NCBI RefSeq assembly: GCF_030247195.1
Contig: NC_080672.1
Location: 63,580,549-63,644,548, forward strand
Origin: Topomyia yanbarensis
Lineage: Eukaryota > Arthropoda > Insecta > Diptera > Culicidae
Length of the DNA stretch: 64,000 nucleotides
Direction of reading: 5' to 3'
Shown here: positions 43,679-54,565 of the stretch, in pieces
Numbering within the stretch: the stretch's first letter is position 1
How the letters are laid out: every line of letters begins with the position of its first letter
Notes under the pieces: model-generated
What the model saw: the letters and a program-made list of their open reading frames with translations, nothing else
Told to the model about the DNA's origin: nothing
Database searches by the model: none
Program-made: the position numbers and the translations under genes

Positions 43679-44888
43679 CGAAGGATACAATCGCTGAGAG
43701 GAGGGGCCATTTAGCAGTCAACTGCTTCAAAAATGTTCTCACTGTAGGGAAAAAAGCTAACATAAGACTTTTAATAGGATCAGTAATATTGAAAGTTTTT
43801 ATTATCCAGTCCACTATGTCCGAGAGTTTTATAATTCCAGTGCTGTGATTACTCTCGAACTGAAACAAAGGAACACTTGGGATTTTTGATGTTCCTGGAA
43901 GTGCTGGGAACTCCTTCTCTGAGCTTAATCCACCGAGACCAGGAGCTAATTGCTTCGGTTTGGTTGCAACACTTCCAATAGATGTCACTTTCGGAGCCCC
44001 GTCAAGGGACACCTTCTGGCCTTTACAAGAAACTTTACGAGAGGAAATGTTCCTCCTCTTCCTATAAATTCTAGGCACCCTAGTAGATGTTCCCTCTTGT
44101 GGGTTACCAGCCTCGCCCTCGTCAGGAGGCAAGTGAGTATAGATGTTTGCTGAGGATGGTGGCGTAGCATTCTTTAACATTTCTGCGAAAGAATGTTTGG
44201 ATCGTCCCGCAAGGGAACGTTTCAGTTTATCCCCGCGTAGTTTGTACGCGGAACATGCCGAGATATCATGCAGACCCTCCGCACAGTAAGGACACTTTTC
44301 GGCTTGCTTACTGCACGAATCATCTAGATGATTCTCCCCGCATTTTCCACAGCGGGCCTTATTGCTACAATGGGTGGCTGTGTGACCCAGTTGTTTACAC
44401 TTTGTGCAATTCATGACCCGCGGCACAAACAGACGCACAGGCAGACGAACCTTGTGCAAGAGGACGAAATTTGGCAAAGCGGTACCAGCGAAGGTCACCC
44501 GATAAGAGTTTGATTGAGGGTACGTTTTTGAACCTTCCCCCGCAACTACTACTGAGTGCAAACGTTTGCACTCAAGTATTTTCACTGGCTGAAGTAAGCG
44601 GTCTCTGAAACGGCCAACCCCGTACTTCAGCAGATCCTCGCACGTCAAACTCTCATCGGTTACGACGCCTTCGGATTGTATTTTTACAGCTGGAATATAC
44701 ACGTTATAATCCCGCGTAAAGTGCTCACAGCAAGCAATATCGTTTGCCTGCTTTGAGTTGGCTAGCAACACCCTTATCTTGTCTGAGCAGACCTTTGAAA
44801 TTTCGGTCACAGCCGAGAACCGTTCCGTCAGGTCTCTAGAAACCTGAAGAAGATTCAGTGATTTAGTCTTGGGCCGAAAGAAGACCAC
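43671..44888 (-). CDS. LINE ORF1 (Gag-like, three CCHC-type knuckles)
   Basis: A 405-codon frame without internal stops. Central knuckles: CTKCKQLGHTATHC, CGKCGENHLDDSC and CPYCAEGLHDISAC, as in ORF1 of Jockey-like elements. The N-terminal 130 residues resemble the RRM-like domain found before knuckles in such proteins (IRVLLANSKQANDIACCEHF, TRDYNVYIPAVKIQSEGVVT). The C-terminal part is Ser/Pro/Lys-rich. ORF1 protein binds LINE RNA. Its TAA overlaps the ORF2 ATG by a few bases. Although open, it belongs to a LINE that has lost its RT, so it cannot drive its own transposition. The start Met (44888) is the first in frame; sequence upstream to about 45340 may be 5' UTR. Confidence 0.9.
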   Translation of the reverse strand: MVFFRPKTKSLNLLQVSRDLTERFSAVTEISKVCSDKIRVLLANSKQANDIACCEHFTRDYNVYIPAVKIQSEGVVTDESLTCEDLLKYGVGRFRDRLLQPVKILECKRLHSVVVAGEGSKTYPQSNSYRVTFAGTALPNFVLLHKVRLPVRLFVPRVMNCTKCKQLGHTATHCSNKARCGKCGENHLDDSCSKQAEKCPYCAEGLHDISACSAYKLRGDKLKRSLAGRSKHSFAEMLKNATPPSSANIYTHLPPDEGEAGNPQEGTSTRVPRIYRKRRNISSRKVSCKGQKVSLDGAPKVTSIGSVATKPKQLAPGLGGLSSEKEFPALPGTSKIPSVPLFQFESNHSTGIIKLSDIVDWIIKTFNITDPIKSLMLAFFPTVRTFLKQLTAKWPLLSAIVSFDG

Positions 44889-45345
44889 AAATGGACCAGT
44901 TGAGAGTTCTGGATAGCATTTGGGCCGGGGGGAGCCTTAGAAGTTGAACCCGATTCAACTTCCATTTGACCGTCCGGAGAGGGAACCATAGAAAACGTCA
45001 ACGCACGGGGTCAGCGCCCGCGCAGACGGAAGAAAGCAATAAATGTGTTACAAAAGACACTTAGCTTTAAACTGGTGTCCAACGACGAACCAATCCAGCT
45101 TATACAGCTGGCTATTGTTTAATCCTCACACGCGAACAAAAGACTGAGGACCGAACCGAACTGGCAAAATAACCTTGAATGCGGATTAACACTATTCTTT
45201 ATCGCCTCACACAGCACTACGGACTAGAAAAAACAACCTCTGTCTCGATGGAGAACTCGAAAACGACTGAATTTGATAAGGTTGATTGTGATGTCTAGAC
45301 AGAAAACGGAAACTGCGCTAAGAGCCCCAAGTAGTGTACGTGATA
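44889..45345 (-). other. Probable 5' UTR of the LINE
   Basis: Sequence upstream of ORF1 on the minus strand, no other gene. Ends are not fixed; a GC-content change occurs near 45345. Confidence 0.4.
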
Positions 45346-46165
45346 ACAGAATAGACCTTTCTCGTCAAAAAAATTTATATGCTCAAATACTTTATTTTTC
45401 ATCCTCGAATCAATTCTGCTCATTGCCGCAATGATTTGGAGCCTCTAACTATTGAAAAAATCAAAAAATCTCTGAACTGCCCATTTCACCCAATATTCTC
45501 ATGCCTCATCTTACCTTATTTCTCCATACTATTACACCATCTGGATGAATTTCACGTGGGGAATATAAAATAAAGCAATTCCAGAGCGAGATGTACAGGT
45601 GTCCACATTTTTTTTCTACATGTGCGTTGGCTGTCACTTTTTTCGAGCAAACATGAGGTTTGTTCCAGTACACGATTCCTGCTCCTAGTTGCTCCGTAGC
45701 AAAAAAAAAAACTTGCTCCTTTTTACTCAAGATTGCTACCAGAAGAAAAAAGAGAAGAAGAAAATACCGGAACGATTTTCTACCTGTTTACTCCAGAGTA
45801 CTTCCAATTTCTCCTGGTAGTGGAACAAACCTGCACCACTAACCAATCATAATGAAGCAGGCCACTACGTGTTTTTGTTCTCCGTTTCGCTCACCTCCTG
45901 TTGGTCTTGAAAAACTGACAACCGCATTCACACGTAGCGAAATGTTTGCACCTACACCGTGTCTTGAATGAACTCTCGGAAAGTGGGAGGAAAAAAAACA
46001 AAAATAAAATTTAGCTGCGTTCCATCCGCTGTCAAAAAAATCTTTTGCTAAAAATTGCCGGTGCTTTCTAGAGTTATATATTGGTACCAGTTAAATTAGG
46101 AGTTAATCTATTCTAAATTGTTTGATCTGGTAAATATGTCAAAAAATTTTAACGGGCTTGCAGTA
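45346..46165. other. Unassigned; weak inverted repeat
   Basis: ctacatgtgcgttggctgtc (about 45617) resembles the reverse complement of sequence near 45905-45940, and ggtttgttccagt near 45656 pairs with a stretch near 45822, suggesting a decayed inverted-repeat element of about 340 bp. No gene. Confidence 0.35.
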
Positions 46166-46600
46166 AAAAAACGCTTTTAATCCACCTAACAGTGTGATGA
46201 GACATTTCTTATAACTCTTATCACTCTCTTCGGATATTATATCGTTTGAGAACATTTAGAACTTGATGCTTCGCGATGTTTTTGATAACACATACTACAT
46301 GGGATTGTGGCAGGACACAGAGAATCGCTCAAATCAGCATAGGACAACATCAGTGCTAGAAATCTCAAACCAAATCAATGGGAAAGCGAAAAAGTGGCCC
46401 ATAAAATAGACATACAAACGAATTATTGCTAATGCTCTGTTAATAAAATATCTAAATTCCTCAATCAATGCATTGTGGTGGGAAAACTGAATTTTCCTAA
46501 AGGGGTTATGTATATTGTACTGAGCCAAAAAATCGAATTTTTTTTTGAATGGGAATGAAGTTTATACTTTACTCAAATTTTCAACGCGACTGAGACCTAA
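46166..46600 (+). repeat. Family F-related terminus
   Basis: cgcttttaatccacctaacagtg at 46171 matches the 5' terminus of family F (cctgttttaatccacctag). The sequence after it is a different, diverged variant. The end is not defined. Confidence 0.45.
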
Positions 46601-47425
46601 ATATCAACGCTTTTTCTGGAAAAAAGCGGTACTAGCAGTGACACCATTCAAAGAAAATCAACAGTGAATATTTCCAGACTTGGTTTTATTTCCTATTTAA
46701 GAAATATTGTGTTTTTTACATCCTAGATTGCATGATTCAGTGATCGAAACCCAAAACTTCATGAAGTATTTGAAATTATTAAATTAAAATTTGTGTTTGC
46801 TATTGAAATTGACAAAATGATAGTATCGCCCCTTTGACGACTGTTTACTTTTTCGGTCCCACCTATCAGCATTGAAGTATCGCCCTTACGTTAATTAAAA
46901 TACCAATTTTACAAATGGTGGGGGTTTGGTGAAAATCGATCATACTGTCCAAACGGCATAATTCCGAAACCGTAATTTTTGAAGTTTTAAAATTATGCAG
47001 AATTAATTTTTCAAAAAATAGTAACAGAGTTCGTGTTTTTAGCGAATTTGTTGAGACTTTATTGTAGTCATGAATATTAACTTGAGAAAATTCACCATAA
47101 ATAATTCTTGGACGATATTCCGTCAAAATTATTTTATCAAATGATGCGCTGTTTAACGTTTGTAAAACTCATCGAAGATACTAACCCTCCGAAATTGGCG
47201 GTTTCAAAATGATGTTATCTTGACCTTAAATTACTGTTTTTGAACATTTGACCTATACATATAATTGGTCATACAACAAAAATCAAATTCTCATCAAAAT
47301 CGATCAGAACCTGCTAGAGTCGAATGGAAATCGTAATTTTTCATAAATTTCTCTCTTCATTCGGAAAGTGTTATCCTCGTTATTAATCATATTACGTTTT
47401 CGTCTCAACTCGACGCATTCCCAAA
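46601..47425. other. Unassigned sequence
   Basis: AT-rich; frames such as minus 46866-47126 have no family features. No repeat boundary. Confidence 0.45.
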
Positions 47426-47429
47426 ATGA

Positions 47430-48221
47430 AAACCTGTTTTAATCCATCTAGTGGTGCAATTGTGCTTTTCTCATTTGTCCAGACTACGATTCCATGGCTG
47501 GTTATGTTCAATACAATGGTGGAATTAAATATTACATGTTCAGTTCGTTTTGCACCTACGTACAATGGATCGACAGCCACGATATTGAGATACTGACCGC
47601 CGCTGGTTTCAAGCGATGTTTCAGTATCACATAGTAAGATCCGGGAGGTTCGGGTCCTGCCGAAAATTTTCAACTTGTTAAGAAATTTTAAACTAGTTTT
47701 AATTTTAAAGTAGCAACCACTTACTGCATACTCCCTCCGGGCCGGTATGATTGACGATTTTTAGAGTGATTGGATAACCTTTCTATATGAGAAAGGCAAA
47801 AATGTTTTCGAGTTTACATCAAATCTCGATGTTTCATGCATTATAAAGTCATTTGGCATCAAAAATACAAATTTGATTTTGAAAATTTTTCATTTCAGTT
47901 TATATGGAAATTTGCTGTGTGATTGCACTCTTCAACTCGTAACTCCGGAACCGGAAGTCCAATCAATAAAAAAATCAATTGCAGCCGATGGGAAGGTTGT
48001 ACCTTTCATTTGAGACTAACTTTGTGCAAATCGATCCAGCCATCTCTGATTAACAGAGGTCACATTTTTTTCCACATACACACATACACACACATACATA
48101 CATACATACACACACAGACATTTTCCGATCTCGACGAACTGAGTCGATTGGCATATGACACTCGGCCCTCCCGGTCGGGATTAGATTGACGAATTTTAGA
48201 GGGAATGAGAAAGGCAAAAAC
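47430..48221 (+). repeat. Family F repeat, composite copy
   Basis: It begins aacctgttttaatccatcta and ends gaatgagaaaggcaaaaac. An internal gagaaaggcaaaaatg at 47789-47804 is the same junction seen at 59498-59513, so both share a two-part structure. It contains gtaactccggaaccggaagt, a ca-rich tract (48075-48118), gatctcgacgaactgagtcg and cactcggccctcc. Confidence 0.8.
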
Positions 48222-49475
48222 ATTTTAGCAAATGTTGAAAGTTATGCATTTTTTTTGGTGAGCTGTTCTATGTTTCATAGACATTAAATCAATTTTAACT
48301 TCGCTTCCTATTAAATAAAGACCCTTATTACAGTACATCTCTACAAAAACGAGCTCAATTTGAAAAGAAATCTGAGGATTATGATTGATTACATAACTCT
48401 GGAATTTTCTATTGGAATGTTTTCAGGCAGGATTTTGATATTGATGCAATTAGACAACTGTGAAATCAAGACCAATAGATCAGTTACATATCAGGACCCC
48501 ATTCCGACAATTTATCAAAAGTCCTCATGATGTTTACAACAACAGGATATCAATGTACGGATCAGATAATTGTTATTGTAATATTGAATTGAATCAGTCT
48601 GCATCAATAAATTTTCAACTTCAATCCATTTTTTTTGGGTGTGTTGGGGGGGGTTGGGGCGTTGTATGGTGTTAAACCCGAAAACCTTCTCTTGGCAACG
48701 CCATTGCTTGGAGTTATTTATTTCGCTTTTCATTTTCCGATGCGTTTCAGATCGATCCGATGGTCATGAGTTAGAAAAATTGCAGTCAGAAGGTTCGCAC
48801 AAATGAGCATTTTTGCACTGATAAGTTATCAAGTTCCTTCCAGACAACTTGGAAGTGTTAGGTGATTATTTCTAGCGGTTGTAGATAGAAAAATGAAATA
48901 CAAAATTCGTTTTATCGAAATAATGTTTGGCTTATTTCAATGGATTATTACTATATTGAACAATAAATAGGCGACAAAGAGTAATCCACAAACAACAAGC
49001 CATAACTTTTAAAGTATTCAAAATAGATATTTGAAGTCTTCAGTAAAGTTATTCGCAAAAGTAAGAGCTACAAATTTGCTGAAGACATCATTTCGATATA
49101 ATCACTTCCAAGAAAATTTGTGAAAATATCTCACTCATAGGGGGATGAATCAGCAAAAGCACAATACCAAAAGAAAGGGCATAATGCCTCCATTAAATTC
49201 TCCGAAGATACTATTGACCTAAAATAAGCCGTTTTGGCGTTAAAAATAGATTACATGTTTTTGGTCATATTTCTGGCAATGGGAAATGATAAAAATCTTT
49301 CGTCCGCATTTAATGTTAAATATCTCTTTTGATAATAGTCCGATTTCAACAATCTATAGCTTGTTCGAAAGGTATTCGTTAAAGCTGTCTAAAAACATAT
49401 AAATTGTTAGTCTATATTGTCAATTTCTGCAGATAATTCAAAAAAACTGCAAAAAACGCCATTTTTACGCATTCA
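48222..49475. other. Unassigned sequence
   Basis: No gene. A G-rich run lies at about 48637-48659 (gtgttggggggggttggggc). No repeat boundary. Confidence 0.45.
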
Positions 49476-49636
49476 AACATTCATATCTTGGAAACTAAAC
49501 ATCAGAATCAAAAACAAATTAATAGCGTTCATACTGTTTTTTAGTTCTTTCATTTAAAATTGGTTTGGATAAGATCGGTTCAGCCATTGCTGAGAAACAC
49601 GAATGAGAATTTGTCCGTTACATACACACACACACA

Positions 49637-49714
<78 letters not shown>

Positions 49715-49830
49715 TTGTCCCAAATCGTCGAGCTGAGTCGATTGGTATATAAGACTCGGCCCTCCGGGCCTCGGAAAAAATCTTGAAAGTTTGAGCGAAT
49801 TCTATACATTTCTTTTATAAGAAATGTAAA
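49476..49830 (+). repeat. Family F variant, 3' part with long CA tract
   Basis: Has cggttcagccattgctgaga, a CA tract (49621-49710), atcgtcgagctgagtcgatt, actcggccctccgggcct, then a variant end (catttcttttataagaaatg) in place of the usual ctttctatatgagaaagg. The beginning is not defined. Confidence 0.65.
49621..49710. repeat. CA dinucleotide tract
   Basis: About 90 bp of ca repeats with one ga interruption near the start and one at the end. Confidence 0.97.
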
Positions 49831-51595
49831 AACGAATAATCAAGTGGTGTGGGGCATCTTCCACGATGCTAAGTAGCAACCGTAGTGCAACTACGAAATT
49901 CAATGCCAGAGGTGTGAAATAGGCCGGATTAGGTTGAACAAAGAGTGAGTATCTAGCGTAAATTTAAATTGTTATTAAAACGAATAGGTATTTCGAACGA
50001 ATTTTTTTCGACAACCTTCTGTTTTTGTTAATGAAAATACGCATCACATTCGTATGAAATTGCGACCCATGCTAATTTAAAATAAAATATTAACTTGCAA
50101 TTTTTTTCATGATTCTATTTTCTTTTTACCTGTCCAGCCATAACCGACGACATGGATGAACCAAGGGTGAACGCAACACAGGAGTCGAAGTTACATGTGC
50201 ATTTGTTTACATTTATCAATATGATGTGATGTTTTCGCTGCACATTGGACCAGCCCAGATTATACCGACAGTATCCTACCGTGACACGCACAACAGTCCC
50301 ACCTGCATAGGAAACCCTTAGCAAGTGGGACCCCTATGCGAATCACGGCAGTATCGTCGTGAATGGTGTGGTGACAGTCGGTTACGCAATTCGCTGAACA
50401 GTTGCAGCTCACATTTCGAGAAGGAAACTTTGCCCCAATACTTCTGGACAGCACACTAAAACATTTGCTTTCGGTGGTTACAGTTGCAGCTGCCTTCATT
50501 CGGCTATACCCATTAAATACGATTCATTTTTCTCATAAGATAAAGAACACGTCACCGGACGGATAATCTGAACACGTTCTTCGTTTGCACATTTGCATGT
50601 TCAAAATTTTTTCATGCCGTTGGATTGTATTTTATCCATTGCTTACATATGGGCATGTAACATGAATCCCTAGTTCAACTCTATCCAGTGCTGCCGTTAT
50701 CGTAGCAAATGTGCTATACTCGTCCTAGATGAGAGATGTACGAATTAAGTAGGGTAGGTGCTCCAAAAGTTACTCTTAGGAAAATAAATTATCAAAAATT
50801 AAACAAGTATGCCTAAAAATATATTTGCTAATGCTCATCACTTCACTATTACCGATAGATACGCGTATTGTGATGACTTACGCATTGCAATCTTTATCAG
50901 TATCAAAAGATCCTAAGTCGTGATCTCTTGATACATTGAAATGAGAGTTTCATTGAAAAGTTTAAAATTCTTTGTTAGAGATAATTTGTATATCAAACAT
51001 TTCCTTAAAATACTTCAAAAATACATTGTAAAATCTATGGATGAAGTCAATCGAACACTTTAACTTTCCAATTTATAAGAAAAAGTATCCACATTGACAT
51101 AGATTGATTTAAAATTGTTCGATCTAGTATTAGTATCTTCCGCAGTAGTTGCACTATTGTTAGTTTCGCTTCGTATAGTTGCACTGTCCACAGATTTCTT
51201 ATAGGAGAGAAAGAAATAGAGTTATGTACACTATGCTTATGAGCTTTATGTAAGGGAATCGAATTTTCATTTATAGTTTGAGACAATTTTAAGGATGAAG
51301 CTTTTGTAGTCGAATAATTTCACACCCAAGTTATCTACTGATAAAAAATGTTTCAAGAGTTTCGCATTGAAAATAGGCGAATGTATACCCTAGAATGAAT
51401 TAAACTTGTAACGAGATCTATGCTATATTTTTTAACGAGTTGATTTGCTAATCTTGCGTGGCTTATTCTTAGTGATTTATTTTTTTTAGAGGAATTCGTT
51501 TTCTAGGAACTGATGTATTCAAAGGAATAGTTTTCTAGGTTTGTAGAGTTTCGGTCTGGGACTTGATTCTTTTTGGGGATTGGTATAACATATGT
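49831..51595. other. No recognised gene; Cys-rich minus-strand frames
   Basis: Minus-strand frames at 50260-50499 (FPSRNVSCNCSANCVTDCHH) and 50115-50324 are Cys-rich and protein-like, and adjoin one another. I considered a DEG/ENaC channel fragment, but the expected transmembrane and GASLFLG-like motifs are missing. Left unassigned. 50750-51590 holds nothing recognised. Confidence 0.25.
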
Positions 51596-51599
51596 TACT

Positions 51600-51804
51600 T
51601 CGTAGTCAGAAGGACCTTGACTAAACCACTAGTCCCTGATTAAGCCACGGGGACCGTCTGGGGTGGGCATCAAACGCCTCTTTTATCACGGTTAGCTCGA
51701 GCTTGAGGGTCTGTACTCTCAAAGTCGGCTCAGGGACACCAACCAGAAACACAAGGCACTTCAATTTTAATTATCAAACAACTTATATTTATACTAACAA
51801 TGTC

Positions 51805-51853
<49 letters not shown>

Positions 51854-52200
51854 ATGGCCGGCCGGCGGCGACGTGATCTACTGTAGGTGGGATTTGCTAG
51901 GACGACGTCGGGTGGGGATGATCGATTTCTACCCAATCAGTGATGGAAGGCTAGTTTCTCGGGTGCTCGCCAACACTCGTCAAAAGGGCGGTTTGGTTTG
52001 GGTGGCCTGACGAGTTGAGTGCGTCTAGATTTGCGTTCGTTTGTGTTGGCCGTCTGGACGCTTGAAAAGGGTCAGTCTGAGTTCTGGTTTCTGCTATTCC
52101 CTTGCCTTGGAACTAGTCCTTGCGTCGTGATTTCAGTATAGAAGAGGTGCTACTCGGTTGGACTAGAATATTATTGGATTATTCGTCCTACCTGATACCA
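51600..52200 (-). repeat. LTR-like segment with TG tract
   Basis: On the minus strand a GC-rich stretch (52180-51850) is followed by a ca tract, a TATA-like run (gtataaatataagttg) and gtttctggttggtgtccctg, the layout of an LTR followed by a leader. No second copy or gag was found. The TG/CA microsatellite is at 51807-51849. Confidence 0.3.
51807..51849. repeat. TG dinucleotide tract
   Basis: About 43 bp of tg repeats inside the LTR-like segment. Confidence 0.97.
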
Positions 52201-53755
52201 GTATTCCAAAAATAATCTTCTTATTGTGTGTTTACAAATTGTTTTCTATAATTTTCAAATTGACCGTTAATCCTACTTATCGTAGTGGAGTGTTTATCTA
52301 AATCGGCTATGTATTTATGAATATTTTTTTTTTAAAGTCTGAACCAATTATTATATTCTTTATTTAAACATGTATTCTAATTTAGTTCAACTAGATCTTG
52401 TGCATGCTAAGGTGCATTACTATAAATAGTAACTCCGATTTTATAGCAACGAGTCGATCACACCAGACTACAATGAACAGTAGTATAGAGTACTCTTCTC
52501 TTCTGCTTTCTTTGCGTGCGGACTGGTTAAATAGGGTAAACTACACAAACGGTAACACATAGGCCTTTGTCTCTAGGAAACGGGTTTCTGGAAAATATTA
52601 TCGAATCGTATTTATACTCTGATAGTCCGGAAAAAGTAAAAACGACAGACTAATTAGTACGCGGAATTCTGTTTTGAGACATCCTATCTTTATTCCGAAG
52701 CCGAGCGATTAAGATTTTACATACAATTTGTTGTCGAATGATGGATTGATTCTAATGCTATAACGAAGAAACTTTGTAGAAACGATTGATGGGTTTAGTT
52801 AGCTGAACTGACGGTGGAGTAAATGGTGATGTTCGCGATCATTCCAAACTCGGATTTTTTTGTTGTATCTTCAATCGGTTCAATCCTTATTTTGCATTGT
52901 GTCGGTTGCGTATAATGTGAATATGATCAAAAGTTATCTTTATGGGCAATCTAACAATGCTGATCTGATAGTGATATCCGAGCTGTGAACGGATATTATT
53001 GTTTGTGGATGTTGCTCAAATCTCATTGTTCTATTTGCCGATACGTTTTTACCGCGCGGGACACATCAATTTTTCTCAATGCCATGGTAACATGCTGCAC
53101 CCGGTCTGGAAATGTTACAGATCGTGACTTAGGCAATGCATTTGCCGGAATATCTCCGCTTGACACGTTAGCATTTGTGGAGGAAAAACAAAATCTATTC
53201 CGGAACCGATCGGAATTCTGTATGGATCCAACATAGATTCCAGCCCCAATGCAACAACCGATTCTGACTCCGTTTCGGAATCGGTTGGTGCATCCAAACT
53301 GGAACCCATCCTGACTCCATTCAGGACTCCGAATCAAATTTCGAGTGATTTGACCAGGGAATGGTTTCTGATCCACACGTCCCTGAATCATGGGAACCGA
53401 TAAATCGCCCGCAACATATTCAAAATAAATCAGAGAACCTCAGAAAGCCAATTTGACAGATTAAGATTCACTCGACTTGTTTAGATTCACTAATGAATGT
53501 TATACCGTGATACACCACTTCATTTGCAGTGTTACCGAGAAAACTATTCGGAAAATGCAAAACAGTGCTGCCGAAACATACATTTGATGTCCCACCATTC
53601 TTGCATTGGTGAAAAAAATATTCAACATTCTTGCATTCTGCAATTTTTAAAAAATCATAAAAAATTCAGGAAAAGTTTAAAAAATCTTTTTTCAACAGAA
53701 ATGTCCTTAAAAATAGGAACTCTTTCGATAAAAATTAAGAAAAATAGGGGTTAGG
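52201..53755. other. Unassigned sequence
   Basis: 53190-53400 shows repeated ggaatc/gactccg-type motifs of low complexity; no gene found. Frames on either strand there are translations of that motif. Confidence 0.4.
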
Positions 53756-54565
53756 TCTGACAAGAAAGGTCTATTCACAGAACAAGATATCGCGAGTCAC
53801 ATTTTTATGATCCAGTTCATATTGTCACGTTATTCCGAGTAATAAAACCGATAGTAACCAAAAAATAATAGATCACGATAAGACGAAGAGAATTTTTGAA
53901 TACCATGATAAAACTGCTTATATCGTGAACGTTAGCCACAATACTCGTCGTGTCAAATTTGAAAATAAGCTCTAAAATAAAATATCGCGATAACATGAAC
54001 ATAAATTATGAAAATCGTGACTAAGAAAATCATGAAATCATGAACATAAATCACACAACTAGTGACAAAAATATCTAAAATAGTGACAAAAATCCTGAAA
54101 TCATGAATATTAATTACTCTATTCATGACTAAAATATCACTATAACATGAATAGAAGTTACAAAAATCGTGACTAACATCCTGAGGTCATGAAATTTAAT
54201 CCCACTTTGAGTGAAAAACCCGATAGCAAACTCATAAATAATATAGCACGATAACGTGATTAGAGATCACAAGAATCGCGAAAAAGCTCTTGAAATCATG
54301 AACAACATTTGACTGTCGGCTGTGTATTCTCAAATCACGAAACAAGAATCACAACAAAAACTAAACATATCCAGGGAACAACAACAGTAACCCAACCAAA
54401 CATTCTAATGTAACGCCATGTATATATTCGGGGCGAACTAATTTTTTTAAAAACACAGATTGTTTCATGAATACGAGATTTATTATTCATAATTTCAGGA
54501 ACTTGGTCACGGTTTTCGTTAATCGTTCAGTTCGTGAAATATGAACGGATTTTTTTCCGTGTGGA
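53756..54565. repeat. Degenerate short tandem repeats (aatcgtgac/atcatgaa)
   Basis: From about 53800 to 54330 variants of aaaatcgtgactaa, cataacatgaac and aatcatgaacataaatcac recur every 35-60 bp. The right edge near 54565 (tttttttccgtgtggac) looks like a MITE terminus. No gene. Confidence 0.55.

Noticed and set aside
50115..50499. Possible DEG/ENaC (pickpocket) channel fragment
   Set aside because: Only Cys spacing is suggestive; no transmembrane segment or family pore motif was seen.
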